From: Campylobacterales bacterium
GTDB lineage: Bacteria; Campylobacterota; Campylobacteria; Campylobacterales; Nitratiruptoraceae
NCBI GenBank assembly: GCA_027065825.1
Contig: JAMONM010000031.1
Coordinates: forward strand, 1 to 45,406
Reading direction: 5' to 3'
Length of the DNA: 45,406 bases
Below the pieces are notes generated by a model. That model did no database searches. It worked only from the letters and a program-made list of their open reading frames with translations, and was not told the origin of the DNA. The position numbers and the translations under genes are program-made. Shown here piece after piece: positions 15,574 to 23,892 of the stretch (positions within the stretch are counted from its first letter, which is position 1; each line of letters begins with the position of its first letter).

Positions 15574-17118
15574 CTATTTTTTGAAGACCTCTTCGCTGAT
15601 CTTGTTCTTAGGCGTAACCCTGTCGTACTCATATTTTTTGTGGCAAGCCGGCTGACACGATCCGCCGTTGTCGTTGGCGATATACCTCATCGGGAATTTG
15701 ATTCCTCCAAATTCGGTATATTTCCTGATCAGATGCGGATATTTCGAGGCGTGCTCGTCGTGACACGCTCTGCACGATCTGCCCTTTTTGTTTAAAACGT
15801 GCAGGTAGTGCAGATTCACCTTGCCGTCTCTAAAGTTCGTTTTGGTGGTATATTTCTCCTTGAACTTCTCTACCTTGTGGCACTTAAAGCATATAAAATC
15901 CTTCTCCTTGTCGAAATTGCCGTAAAATTCGGTCGTATAGGACTTTCTGAGTATGCTGAAATGGTTCGATCCGTGCGGATTGTGGCACGCGGCGCATCCG
16001 CCCTCTTTTTTTACGTCTTTGATCGGTTTGTGCCATATCGGATTCTCTTTGAGGTGCTTGGCCATATTCATCAGCATTCCGCCGTCTTCGTCAGATTTGA
16101 CCTCCTTGTCGTGGCAGCTTAGACACATCTTGACCTGCTGTTTTCTGAGAATACCTTTATGATTTGTAGCGTGCGGATCGTGGCACTCCAGACATTTTCG
16201 TTTGCTGTCGGTGATGGCGCCGTGCTTATATTTTACTTTTTTAATCCACTTTCTCATATCAATATGTTTTTCGAGTCTAGAGTGGCAATCCAGACACAGA
16301 TTCATTTTGCCCTCGTCCTTGAGCAGCTTTTTAAAGTTGGAGGTATGCGCCTCGTGACACTCTACGCAGCTTTTTTCGGCAGGTTTGTGTCTGTAGGCCG
16401 CTTTCATGTTCACAACTTTCTTGATCTTTTTCTTGTTGCCTACGCTGTGGCACTTCATACATAGATCGTTGACGTTTTTGCCCTTTAGCAAGAATTTGGT
16501 ATTGGACTGATGAGGATCGTGACAGTCTATACATCTACCCTCTTTGACCGGTTTATGGTCAACTTTTTTGTTGTATCTGACCTTGTGGCATTTATAGCAG
16601 AGCTCTTCGATATTTTTCGTTATAAGTTTTCCCGGTTTGGCGCCCGTTCCCACGTGACAAAGTTCGCAGGCTCCCATGTGGAAGGGCTCGTGCAGATATT
16701 TTTTAAGAGGTCTGAACTTTTGCGGCAGATCTTCCGGTTTTACGAACTTGGCCACTCTCGCTTTGGCCTTTGTATGTTTTAGCTTTTTCTCTTCTTGGAG
16801 TTTTTTAAGCTCGATTTTTAGAGCCTCTTCGGTCTTTTTCTCTATAAGCGCGATCTTCTCTTTCTCCTTGACCTTCAGCCCCTCTCCGATCTCCTCGGCT
16901 ATTTTGGTAACGTTGATCTCCTTTAGCTCCTCTTCGGTAATTTCGGCGTGTTGAGGAAAAAATTTATGGGGCCCTTCAAGAACGCCTTTTAATATGCTTT
17001 GGTTGATCTTTTTGATTCTCTCGATCTTTTCACCCAAATCAACCTGTGAGAGATAGTAAAAGGCCGCCGTGAAAACGGCGGCGAAAAATAGCGTAAGAAT
17101 AACGTTTCTGGCTCTCAT
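15574..17118 (-). CDS. Membrane-anchored dodecaheme cytochrome c
   Basis: 514 residues. An N-terminal uncleaved-looking membrane segment (about 5-25) is followed by a Lys/Glu-rich helical stretch (about 60-125, probably coiled coil) and then twelve heme sites: CELCH, CYKCH, CIDCH, CMKCH, CVECH, CLDCH, CLECH, CLSCH, CAACH, CFKCH, CRACH and a final CX3CH (CQPACH). Most odd-numbered sites are followed by DPH, NPH or EH, typical of repeated two-heme c3-like modules. The charged helix could act as a stalk lifting the heme wire across the periplasm, a functional guess. Its first 180 residues are homologous to the triheme gene just upstream. AAGGTGGGTGA precedes the ATG. It presumably takes electrons from the NapC-type protein encoded two genes earlier. 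Confidence 0.9.
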   Translation of the reverse strand: MRARNVILTLFFAAVFTAAFYYLSQVDLGEKIERIKKINQSILKGVLEGPHKFFPQHAEITEEELKEINVTKIAEEIGEGLKVKEKEKIALIEKKTEEALKIELKKLQEEKKLKHTKAKARVAKFVKPEDLPQKFRPLKKYLHEPFHMGACELCHVGTGAKPGKLITKNIEELCYKCHKVRYNKKVDHKPVKEGRCIDCHDPHQSNTKFLLKGKNVNDLCMKCHSVGNKKKIKKVVNMKAAYRHKPAEKSCVECHEAHTSNFKKLLKDEGKMNLCLDCHSRLEKHIDMRKWIKKVKYKHGAITDSKRKCLECHDPHATNHKGILRKQQVKMCLSCHDKEVKSDEDGGMLMNMAKHLKENPIWHKPIKDVKKEGGCAACHNPHGSNHFSILRKSYTTEFYGNFDKEKDFICFKCHKVEKFKEKYTTKTNFRDGKVNLHYLHVLNKKGRSCRACHDEHASKYPHLIRKYTEFGGIKFPMRYIANDNGGSCQPACHKKYEYDRVTPKNKISEEVFKK

Positions 17119-17132
17119 TCACCCACCTTGTA

Positions 17133-17636
17133 TCAATATTCGAACTCTCCTACCGGACACTCATGCGCGGTAACCTTCTTTCTGATTAGATGCTCTTTCG
17201 GTGCGTGATGCGGATTGTGACACTTGTTACAGTTTATGTTCTCTCTGGGCTCGGTAACCGGTACGTGACACTCAAAACATAGCTCTTGAACGGTAGGAGT
17301 CAAAATGGCCGCCGGCTTGCTCCTTTTAGGGGCGTGGCAAACCTGGCACGCTCCCATTATGAAAGGGGGATGCTTATATTTTTGAACCGGCTTAAAAGCC
17401 TGGGGCAGCTCGGCTATCTCGATCGTCTTCGTACTGCCCGTATGGTTTTTTATGTAATCAACGCTGATACTGGGATCCATATAGATATGGTGCGATCCCT
17501 CCATAATGTTTTCCATTATGTTTTTGTTAATCTTGACAAGTTTGCCGAAATTTACGCCGCTGACGGCAAGACCCACAAGGGCCAGCAGCAATACTCCCGC
17601 TCCGATCAGGGCCAGTTTACTTTTATTCTCTTTCAT
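17133..17636 (-). CDS. Membrane-anchored triheme cytochrome c
   Basis: 167 residues: an N-terminal membrane anchor (LALIGAGVLLLALVGLAVSG), a linker, then CQVCH, CFECH and CNKCH (followed by NPHHAP). The anchor, the KINKNIMENIMEGSHH stretch and the LPQAFKPVQKYKHPPF-IMGAC lead-in all have counterparts in the dodecaheme protein encoded next, so this looks like a short tandem duplicate of its first quarter. The fourth site is reduced to a lone Cys (HECPVGEFEY, stop). The ATG at 17636 has GAGGGG 7-8 bases upstream. An in-frame GTG at 17651 overlaps the previous stop and is a less likely start. It is probably an intermediate carrier between quinol dehydrogenase and larger cytochromes. Confidence 0.85.
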   Translation of the reverse strand: MKENKSKLALIGAGVLLLALVGLAVSGVNFGKLVKINKNIMENIMEGSHHIYMDPSISVDYIKNHTGSTKTIEIAELPQAFKPVQKYKHPPFIMGACQVCHAPKRSKPAAILTPTVQELCFECHVPVTEPRENINCNKCHNPHHAPKEHLIRKKVTAHECPVGEFEY

Positions 17637-17647
17637 CTTGACGCCCC

Positions 17648-18433
17648 TCACTCATGGTTTTCGGTTTCGTTGGACTCTTCGCCCTCCTGGGGCTCCTCAC
17701 TATGCGGCTCATGCTCTCTCAGAGGCGGCTCGGGCTCCGCAGCGTAGTTGGGCTCGTCGCGTTTGTAGTCGTAAAAATCTTTGTCGTATACGGTTCCTAT
17801 TTTATCCAGCTCTTTGCCTAGCTCGTAGTGTCCCACGTATTTGTGGCAGTCGGTACACATTGCCGGAACCTTCTTGTGATCCACTTCGACCTTCAGCTTT
17901 CCGCTAAAATAGGCTTTGTGAGCCAAATAAGCCTTTTTGTTGGGTTTTGTAGCCCTTAACAGATTCTCGTGACAGTGCAGACAGCTGCTGTCGTAAGTGA
18001 AATGGCGTCTCTCTTCTCTCTTCTCTTTCCAGTCGATATTGTAGGTATCCTTCGTAACCTCGGTAACCACGTCGTGGATACCGGTTCTAACTTTTTGAAC
18101 CAGATACCCCATCAAAGAGTCGTGAGGAAGATGGCAGTCGGCGCATCTGGCTACAAAGCCGCTCTCGCCGAATCCTCCGTGAACGCTGTTCAAATAGGCG
18201 TTGGCCATCGGCCTCATCGAATGGCAGGAACTACAAAAGTTCACGGCCGAAGTCTCTTTGACCGCGATAGCCGTTATAAAAGCTATCAGCAGACCCACGA
18301 AGGTAAAGGCGATAGCCACGCCGGCGATGATTTTGAAATCCGGCTTTCTCTTTGGATTCTCTTCGTTCATCATTTCACTCTCCCGTTTGGTGTTTATTTT
18401 TTCAGGCTCTATCTCTCTGTTTTTGTCCATCAT
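17648..18433 (-). CDS. NapC/NrfH-family tetraheme quinol dehydrogenase with acidic tail
   Basis: 261 residues: a charged cytoplasmic N-terminus, one membrane helix (about 34-58) and four CXXCH sites at 67 (CSSCH followed by SM, the NapC/NrfH heme-1 signature), 97 (CADCH), 151 (CLHCH) and 193 (CTDCH). This family oxidises menaquinol at the inner membrane and passes electrons to periplasmic partners. No nrfA, napA or torA lies nearby, so the partners are probably the multiheme cytochromes that follow, as for CymA. The last 40 residues are Glu/Pro/His-rich and unlike the family core. I chose the ATG at 18433 because AAAGAGG lies 7-8 bases upstream; 14 earlier in-frame codons have no ribosome site. 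This is the first gene of a six-gene operon. Confidence 0.9.
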   Translation of the reverse strand: MMDKNREIEPEKINTKRESEMMNEENPKRKPDFKIIAGVAIAFTFVGLLIAFITAIAVKETSAVNFCSSCHSMRPMANAYLNSVHGGFGESGFVARCADCHLPHDSLMGYLVQKVRTGIHDVVTEVTKDTYNIDWKEKREERRHFTYDSSCLHCHENLLRATKPNKKAYLAHKAYFSGKLKVEVDHKKVPAMCTDCHKYVGHYELGKELDKIGTVYDKDFYDYKRDEPNYAAEPEPPLREHEPHSEEPQEGEESNETENHE

Positions 18434-18480
18434 AGGGTTTACCTCTTTATTAAAATGTCCTAAAATTAGCGACACGATTG

Positions 18481-18497
18481 AAATTGTAAAACAATTT
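18481..18497. promoter_or_regulatory. Inverted repeat, candidate operator of the NapC/multiheme operon
   Basis: AAATTGT and ACAATTT arms are separated by AAA, 48 bases upstream of the NapC-type start codon at 18433. It is a 7-bp perfect dyad with a 17-bp footprint, the size bound by a dimeric HTH regulator. No known consensus is recognised. Confidence 0.4.
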
Positions 18498-18654
18498 TTA
18501 TTAAAATAAATTGAAATTTAACCGGATTATTTAGTTCATTTTTTTATTTTATAATTTTAATAATTTGAACTTATTGAAATGGACAAACTTTATTCTTTTG
18601 TAAAAATTTGTTTTACATTTGTTCCGCTTCAAACGAGGAAAAAAACTAAATTAG

Positions 18655-18676
18655 CTCCCTTTACAAGGGGGTTTTT
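18655..18676 (+). terminator. Orphan intrinsic-terminator-like hairpin on the + strand
   Basis: CTCCCTT and AAGGGGG (one T-G wobble, 3-nt loop) form a 7-bp stem followed by TTTTT (18672-18676). No + strand protein gene lies upstream between it and the cytochrome operon. A TATAAT at 18550-18555 would allow a + strand transcript of roughly 115 nt ending here. Confidence 0.4.
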
Positions 18677-18889
18677 ATCACTTTTTTGTCACTGTGTCAC
18701 GCTTTTGGAAGAGAGAAATAATCAATAATTTTTATCGTCAATCGGGGTCAAATCATTAATATTTATTATTCAAATGGTTAGCTTTTATTATAATTTTTTA
18801 TAAAACAAGGACCTTGCGATCCTCGTTTCGGCAAAAATCGACCAATTTTTTAAAAGCCCTGAGGCGAAACTATATATTAATTTCTTCGT

Positions 18890-19609
18890 TTAAGTTTTTT
18901 TTATCTTTCTGGCTATGAAGAGTGTGGAGATTCCCATAGAAAAACTCTGAACGTAAAGAGGATCAAACCCGTTTTCCCTCATCTCCCGAAGCATCATATC
19001 AGTGGTCAAAAAATCGTCGATAGAGTTGGGCAGATATTCGTAGGCCTCCTTGTTGCCGGAAACCAAACCGCCTACTAAAGGCAGCAGTCTTTTCATATAA
19101 AACTCTACGGCCATATCGCTCAAACCTCTTCGCTCTCTTTTGGTAAACTCCAAAATCACCAGCATACCGCCATCTTTCAAAACTCTGTTGAACTCTTTTA
19201 GGGCCTTGTCCCTTTCGGTAACGTTCCTGATTCCGTAACTGATGCTGACAATATCGCAGCTATCCGAATCGATAGGCAGATCCTGGGCGAAAGCCTCCAT
19301 GTATTCGAAATCCTTGAACTTCTCTTTGGCGATCTCGAGCATTCCTCGTGAGGGATCGATACCCCAAAACCTTCCCACGCTTATGCCGGACCTCTGCGCT
19401 CTTTTTTGCCAAAAACCCAGCATATCTCCAGTTCCGCAGGCCACGTCGGCTATCGTTTCTATTCTGTTTTTGCCGTAGAGCTCAAAAGCCTTGTCGCACG
19501 CCTTTTTTCTCCAGGCAACATCGCTGCCAAAACTCAATACCCTGTTGGCCAGATCGTAGGTGGAGGCGATCTGATCAAACATTCTGACAATCTTTTTCTG
19601 TTTATCCAT
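18890..19609 (-). CDS. ubiE: Demethylmenaquinone methyltransferase (UbiE/MenG family)
   Basis: 239 residues from the ATG at 19609 (a GGAGAGAG site just upstream; overlaps the ribD stop by 8 bases). The class I SAM methyltransferase fold shows the SAM-binding ADVACGTGDML motif (about residue 55), a GIDPSRGMLEIAKEK second motif and SYGIRNVTERDKALKEFNRVLK, the UbiE family signature. It performs the C-methylation that finishes menaquinone from demethylmenaquinone. Campylobacterota use menaquinone, the likely electron source for the NapC-type protein encoded downstream. Last gene of the long minus-strand housekeeping run. Confidence 0.92.
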   Translation of the reverse strand: MDKQKKIVRMFDQIASTYDLANRVLSFGSDVAWRKKACDKAFELYGKNRIETIADVACGTGDMLGFWQKRAQRSGISVGRFWGIDPSRGMLEIAKEKFKDFEYMEAFAQDLPIDSDSCDIVSISYGIRNVTERDKALKEFNRVLKDGGMLVILEFTKRERRGLSDMAVEFYMKRLLPLVGGLVSGNKEAYEYLPNSIDDFLTTDMMLREMRENGFDPLYVQSFSMGISTLFIARKIKKT

Positions 19610-20603
19610 TCTCTCTCCAGATAGCAATATCGTCGCCTATTTTAGAGCAGTGGAGAAATTCTCCGCAACTATCAAAATCGTATCCCCTGCTCTTGCCCGT
19701 ACGGGAGGATACGAAAAAGAGATACCAATCCACTATGGAGGCGCTCTTTTTTAGCATCCCTTCTCCACCCTCTATCAAAACGTATCTATAACGTTTAGGA
19801 ATCGAAATCTCGTTAGAGACGAACACCTCTCTATCGGGAACACTAAACAGCGGTATTTCCCTGTCAAAATCGTCTCTGGAGGATACTATCATAACGTCGG
19901 GCGCCCTGCCGCCGCACAACCTGGCATCCAAAACGGGGCGATCGGCTCTGACAGTATCTCCTCCTATGATCAGCAAATCCGCCCTGTCTCTAAGACGGTG
20001 CACAAACTCCCTGGACTTCAGGGAGGAGATGGTTCCGGGAGCTATTTTACCGTTTAGAGTCTGAGCCAGTTTGAACAGAACGAATCTGTTTTCGCTCCAC
20101 GCCTTGAAGGGATACAGCAGTTTCGCCGCCTCCTCTCTGCATACGCCCACTACCACTTCGCACTTTTTCCCGAGGGCCTTTGCGCCGCCTCCGGCTTGTT
20201 CGTTAAAATCCTCGTGCGCTATTACCACCCGTGAAAAACCCAGTCCCTCTATCAGCAAAGAGCACGGAGGAGTCCTGCCGTAGTGGGTGCAAGGCTCCAG
20301 CGTTACGAAAATCTGGGCCCCTTTAAACATAGAGCCGGCATTTTTTAGCAAAAACTCGTATACGAAAGAGGGATCATCAGATTCCAAAACGGCCCTGTCG
20401 CCCCCCATTCTCACATAGGCGTCCCTGGCACAGGCGAGCTCTGCGTGCATTTTTCCGGCTCTCTCGTGAGCTCCGAGAGCCAAAATTCGCCCATCCTTGA
20501 TTATCAACGCACCTACCGCCGGATTGGGATAGGTCAGACCCTGATACCGCCACGCTCTATCTATGGCGATTTTCATAAAGATTCGATCGCCGTAATCTAC
20601 CAT
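19602..20603 (-). CDS. ribD: Bifunctional riboflavin biosynthesis deaminase/reductase RibD
   Basis: The N-terminal zinc deaminase domain (1-145) has the HAE motif (His53, Glu55) and PCTHYGRTPPC (Cys105, Cys114) as zinc ligands. The C-terminal RibD reductase-like domain (about 165-330) contains RFVLFKLAQTLNGKIA and IIGGDTVRADRPVLDAR. It deaminates and reduces the pyrimidine made from GTP in riboflavin synthesis. At 333 residues it is a little shorter than E. coli RibD, as is common in this class. It overlaps rimP by 7 bases and ubiE by 8. Confidence 0.92.
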   Translation of the reverse strand: MVDYGDRIFMKIAIDRAWRYQGLTYPNPAVGALIIKDGRILALGAHERAGKMHAELACARDAYVRMGGDRAVLESDDPSFVYEFLLKNAGSMFKGAQIFVTLEPCTHYGRTPPCSLLIEGLGFSRVVIAHEDFNEQAGGGAKALGKKCEVVVGVCREEAAKLLYPFKAWSENRFVLFKLAQTLNGKIAPGTISSLKSREFVHRLRDRADLLIIGGDTVRADRPVLDARLCGGRAPDVMIVSSRDDFDREIPLFSVPDREVFVSNEISIPKRYRYVLIEGGEGMLKKSASIVDWYLFFVSSRTGKSRGYDFDSCGEFLHCSKIGDDIAIWRENG

Positions 20604-21025
20604 CTGTAAAAGGTTTTAGCCCAGGCGATCTCGTCATAGCCGAAGCAGTGTCTTTGAGAGCCCGTTTCGATGCAAAAACCGCTCTCGTCGGCTTCAGCCA
20701 GAACCCCTTCATACTCGGTAGAGTCGTTCAGAGCCAGTCTGATCTCCTCGCCTATGGAGCTTTGAAAATGTTTGGGTTTTTTTAGTTTTCGTTCTATTCC
20801 GGGAGAGCTTACTTCGAGACTATATTCCCCTTTTATAGGCGGTTGAACGTCTAAAAGCGGCGATATCATGTTGCTGATGTCGGCGCACATATCCAGATCT
20901 ACGCCCTCCGGATGAGTGATCGTGACTCTGTATATGTTCCTGCCCCTTTCGGTAAGCAGCTCTATATCGTAGAGTCTGGCGCCGCAGTTTTCGACTATCT
21001 TTTCAATTTCGGATTCCAGACTCAT
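20597..21025 (-). CDS. rimP: Ribosome maturation factor RimP
   Basis: 142 residues from the ATG at 21025, preceded by GGATGGAG and overlapping the rbfA stop as ATGA; the frame runs further upstream inside rbfA but without a start signal. Family marks are IEKIVENCGARLYDIELLTE near the N-terminus, the DLDMCADISNMISPLLD helix and the YSLEVSSPGIERKLKKPKHF motif. RimP assists 30S subunit maturation. Its place next to rbfA and infB is the classic translation-factor cluster. Confidence 0.93.
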   Translation of the reverse strand: MSLESEIEKIVENCGARLYDIELLTERGRNIYRVTITHPEGVDLDMCADISNMISPLLDVQPPIKGEYSLEVSSPGIERKLKKPKHFQSSIGEEIRLALNDSTEYEGVLAEADESGFCIETGSQRHCFGYDEIAWAKTFYRW

Positions 21026-21375
21026 TCTCCATCCTTTATCTTTTTGAACAGATCCTCTATCTTTTTGGATCGCTCTATATTGTCGTCGAACTTGAAATGA
21101 AATTTCGGACACTTGTACCATCCGCTGGACTCCAGGCAGAAGCTCCTCAGAAGTCCGGAGGCTTTTTTGAGTCTTTTTAGAATTTCTCTCTTTTCCTCTT
21201 CGTTGTAGATGCTGGGATCAATATAGACATCCGCGTCGTAACCGCCCCTTTTCACTACAACCTCGGTCACCGTCACGCCGCTGATTTCGCTGTCGTTCAA
21301 AGAGGCGAGAGCCTCGGCCAAAAGCTCTTTTAGCAAAGAGGACTGTCTGGCCCTTTTTATCTCCTGGGGAGTCAT
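21022..21375 (-). CDS. rbfA: Ribosome-binding factor A
   Basis: 117 residues with a single KH-like domain: an N-terminal helix with LLKELLAEALASLNDSEI, then VTVTEVVVKRGGYDADVYID and the helix following LKRLKKASGLLRSFC. RbfA binds the 30S subunit during late assembly and is needed for growth in the cold. It lies 9 bases after infB and couples to rimP through ATGA. Confidence 0.93.
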   Translation of the reverse strand: MTPQEIKRARQSSLLKELLAEALASLNDSEISGVTVTEVVVKRGGYDADVYIDPSIYNEEEKREILKRLKKASGLLRSFCLESSGWYKCPKFHFKFDDNIERSKKIEDLFKKIKDGE

Positions 21376-21384
21376 CTACTCTCC

Positions 21385-23892
21385 TTAGAGCGTAGCCGCT
21401 TCTTCTATCTCTTTGTAGGCCTCTATAAAATCGCCCACCTTCACGTCGTTGAAGTTTGCAAGCATTATACCGCACTCGTATCCCTTGCTGACCTCTTTGA
21501 CGTCGTCTTTGAATCTCTTTAGCGAGGAGATGGAGGTATCGTATATGACCACTCCGTCTCTAATTACTCTCGCTTTGGCGTTTCGCTCAATCTTGCCGTC
21601 TGTGACCATACAGCCGGCTACTGTTCCCACCTTTGGCACGTTGAACGTCTCTCTCACTTCGGCCTGACCTATTACCTCCTCCTTGATCACCGGAGAGAGC
21701 AATCCGCTCAACAGCGCTTTGACGTCGTCAAGCAGATCGTATATTATGGAGTAGGTCTTTATCTCCACTCCCAGCTGTTTGGCTCTGTTTTTGACCGAAC
21801 CGGTGGGTCTGACGTTGAATCCGAAAATCACCGCGTTGTCGCTGGCGTCGGCCAAAGTTACGTCGCTCTCCGTTATCGCTCCCACTCCGGCGTGAATGAT
21901 GTCTATCTTGACCTCTTCGTTTTTCAGTTTCTCCAGGCTGCCTTTGATGGCTTCGAGGCTTCCTTGGGTGTCGGCCTTAATAATTACCGGCAGTTTTTTT
22001 ATCTGCCCCTCTTTCACAAGTTGGCTCAACTCCTCGAGAGTCACTTTGGTGGTTTTCGAAAGCTCTTTTTGTCTTTCTATCTCGGCTCTCTTTTCGGCCA
22101 GTTCTCTGGCTTTTTTATCGTCTTCCACCGCTATCAAAACGTCTCCCGCGTTGGGAACCTTATCCAGTCCCACTACAACTCCCGGCTCTCCTGGCGCCGC
22201 CTCCTTGATACTGGTGCCTTCGTCGTTTATTAGAGTTCGGACCCTTCCGTGGGCAATACCGCAAACTACGTGATCTCCCTGCCTGAGGGTTCCGTTTTTT
22301 ACGATCACTGTGGCCACCGGACCCCTGCCTTTTTCCAAAGAGCTCTCTATAACAACCGCTTTGGCGTTTCTCTTGGGGTTGGCCTTGAGCTCCAAAATCT
22401 CCGCCTGAAGCAAAATGGTCTCCAACAGATCGTCTATCCCTTCGCCGGTCATGGCGCTAACCTCTACGAATTCATACTCTCCTCCCCACTCCACGGGAGT
22501 TATACCCAGCTCCGAAAGCTGCGACTTTACCAGATCCGGATTGGCCTCTGGCTTATCGATCTTGTTTATTGCGACGATCATAGGTACGTCGGCGCTTTTG
22601 GCGTGGTTAACCGCCTCTACCGTTTGAGGTTTGACGCCGTCGTCAGCCGCTACAACTATAATGGCTATGTCGGTAACGCTGGCTCCTCTGGCTCTCATCT
22701 CGGTAAAGGCCTCGTGACCGGGAGTATCGATAAACGTTATCTTTTTGCCGTTTTTGACCACCATATAGGCGCCTATGTGCTGCGTAATTCCTCCCGCCTC
22801 TTTTTCGGTTACCTTGGTCTGTCTGATCCTATCGAGCAAAGAGGTTTTTCCGTGGTCGACGTGCCCCATTACGGTAATTACCGGCGGTCTCTCCTCTTGA
22901 TAATCGTCCTCTATCTCGTCGTACGCCTTGACGTAATCGATCTCCTCCTCGATATTTTTGGTAACGATGTCCACGGAAAACTCTTCGCCTAGAATCTCCA
23001 GAGTCTCCTTGTCCAAAAAGTCGTTTTTCGTAACCATCATGCCAAGGCCAAAAAGCACCTTTATAACTTCGCTAACACTTTTGCCTATCTTTTCGGCAAA
23101 CTCATATACTCTTACGTTTTCAGGAATTACCACTTCTTTTATTTCCCCTGTCTCTTTTTCGGTTTTTCTCTTTCTCTTTTTCTTTTTGCCTCTGCTGATC
23201 GTTCTGGTTTCAAAGGAGAAGCTCTTTCTCGATACTTTGACTCTCTTTTCGTCTATCTCTTTTTTTCTCTTCTCTTCCTCTTCGAGTTTGTTCAGCTCCT
23301 CGCTAAAATCGGGGAGGACGACCTCCTCCTCTTCGAACTCCACGCTGATGTTACCGAGATCTCTGTCGGTCAATATCTCTATCTTTTTACCGCTCTCTTT
23401 TTTTGCGGCGGGAGCGCTTTTTTTGCTCTTTTTCTTTTTTCTAGTTTCCGTCTCGGTAGGCGCGGATTGCAGTTCCTGTTTCGTTTCGGGCTCTGTCGGC
23501 GCCGGTTTTTGCGCTTGGCTCTCTTGTTCGGGTTTTTGGGTCACCCTCTTTTTCTTGACTATTACCAAACCTCTTCGTTTTTTGACTGTTGCAGAGGCCA
23601 GAGTCTCTTTCTTTTTGGGTTCGCTCTTTTTCTCCTCCTTTTTAGGCGGGCTCTTTTGCTCTTTGGGTTCGCTCTTTTTCTCTTTCGGTTTTTCCTGCTC
23701 CTCTTTAGGTTGGGGCTGTGGTTTCGGGGCGGCTCCGCTCATAACGTAGTTCATCAACCTCTCGGCCTCTTCCAGCGTAACCGCGCTGGAGGCGGCCTTG
23801 ACGTTGAGACCAAGCTCCTGGGCCTTCTCTACCACCTCTTTGCTCTTTAAGCCCAGTTCCCCGGCAATCTCATGGATTCTAACCTTATCCAT
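21385..23892 (-). CDS. infB: Translation initiation factor IF-2
   Basis: 835 residues. An N-terminal IF2_N domain (1-50) is followed by a Lys/Glu/Pro-rich low-complexity linker (about 55-245), a second IF2_N-type domain (about 255-305) and the G domain with GHVDHGKT (343-350), DTPGH (389-393) and NKID (443-446), then EF-Tu-like domain II, domain 3 and the C-terminal fMet-tRNA-binding domain. It brings initiator tRNA to the 30S subunit. It overlaps the preceding ylxR by 8 bases. The biased linker generates long antisense open frames that are not genes. Confidence 0.97.
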   Translation of the reverse strand: MDKVRIHEIAGELGLKSKEVVEKAQELGLNVKAASSAVTLEEAERLMNYVMSGAAPKPQPQPKEEQEKPKEKKSEPKEQKSPPKKEEKKSEPKKKETLASATVKKRRGLVIVKKKRVTQKPEQESQAQKPAPTEPETKQELQSAPTETETRKKKKSKKSAPAAKKESGKKIEILTDRDLGNISVEFEEEEVVLPDFSEELNKLEEEEKRKKEIDEKRVKVSRKSFSFETRTISRGKKKKRKRKTEKETGEIKEVVIPENVRVYEFAEKIGKSVSEVIKVLFGLGMMVTKNDFLDKETLEILGEEFSVDIVTKNIEEEIDYVKAYDEIEDDYQEERPPVITVMGHVDHGKTSLLDRIRQTKVTEKEAGGITQHIGAYMVVKNGKKITFIDTPGHEAFTEMRARGASVTDIAIIVVAADDGVKPQTVEAVNHAKSADVPMIVAINKIDKPEANPDLVKSQLSELGITPVEWGGEYEFVEVSAMTGEGIDDLLETILLQAEILELKANPKRNAKAVVIESSLEKGRGPVATVIVKNGTLRQGDHVVCGIAHGRVRTLINDEGTSIKEAAPGEPGVVVGLDKVPNAGDVLIAVEDDKKARELAEKRAEIERQKELSKTTKVTLEELSQLVKEGQIKKLPVIIKADTQGSLEAIKGSLEKLKNEEVKIDIIHAGVGAITESDVTLADASDNAVIFGFNVRPTGSVKNRAKQLGVEIKTYSIIYDLLDDVKALLSGLLSPVIKEEVIGQAEVRETFNVPKVGTVAGCMVTDGKIERNAKARVIRDGVVIYDTSISSLKRFKDDVKEVSKGYECGIMLANFNDVKVGDFIEAYKEIEEAATL

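Larger units (their letters stand above)
18434..18889. other. 456-bp AT-rich intergenic region upstream of the NapC/multiheme operon
   Basis: No protein gene is seen. It should hold the minus-strand promoter of the cytochrome operon and the end of the ubiE transcript. Visible elements are a perfect inverted repeat AAATTGT-AAA-ACAATTT (18481-18497) close to the operon start, a TATAAT on the + strand (18550-18555), a + strand hairpin with T run (18655-18676), paired TGTCAC hexamers (18687-18692 and 18695-18700), a TATAAT-like box readable on both strands (18787-18794) and a weak CAAGG/CCTTG hairpin (18806-18816) that could end ubiE transcripts on the minus strand. Confidence 0.6.

Noticed and set aside
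17648-18433. Assignment as NrfH of a nitrite reductase
   Set aside because: No nrfA-like gene (CXXCK active-site heme) is present in the operon, so only the NapC/NrfH family level is supported.
22249-23749. Long + strand open frames opposite infB
   Set aside because: They come from the Lys/Glu-rich linker and biased codons of infB. Their translations are low-complexity Ser/Phe/Leu runs without motifs.
23100-23750. Repeat array within infB
   Set aside because: The repetitive look is the Lys/Glu/Pro linker of IF-2, without regular unit length or spacers, so it is not a CRISPR array.
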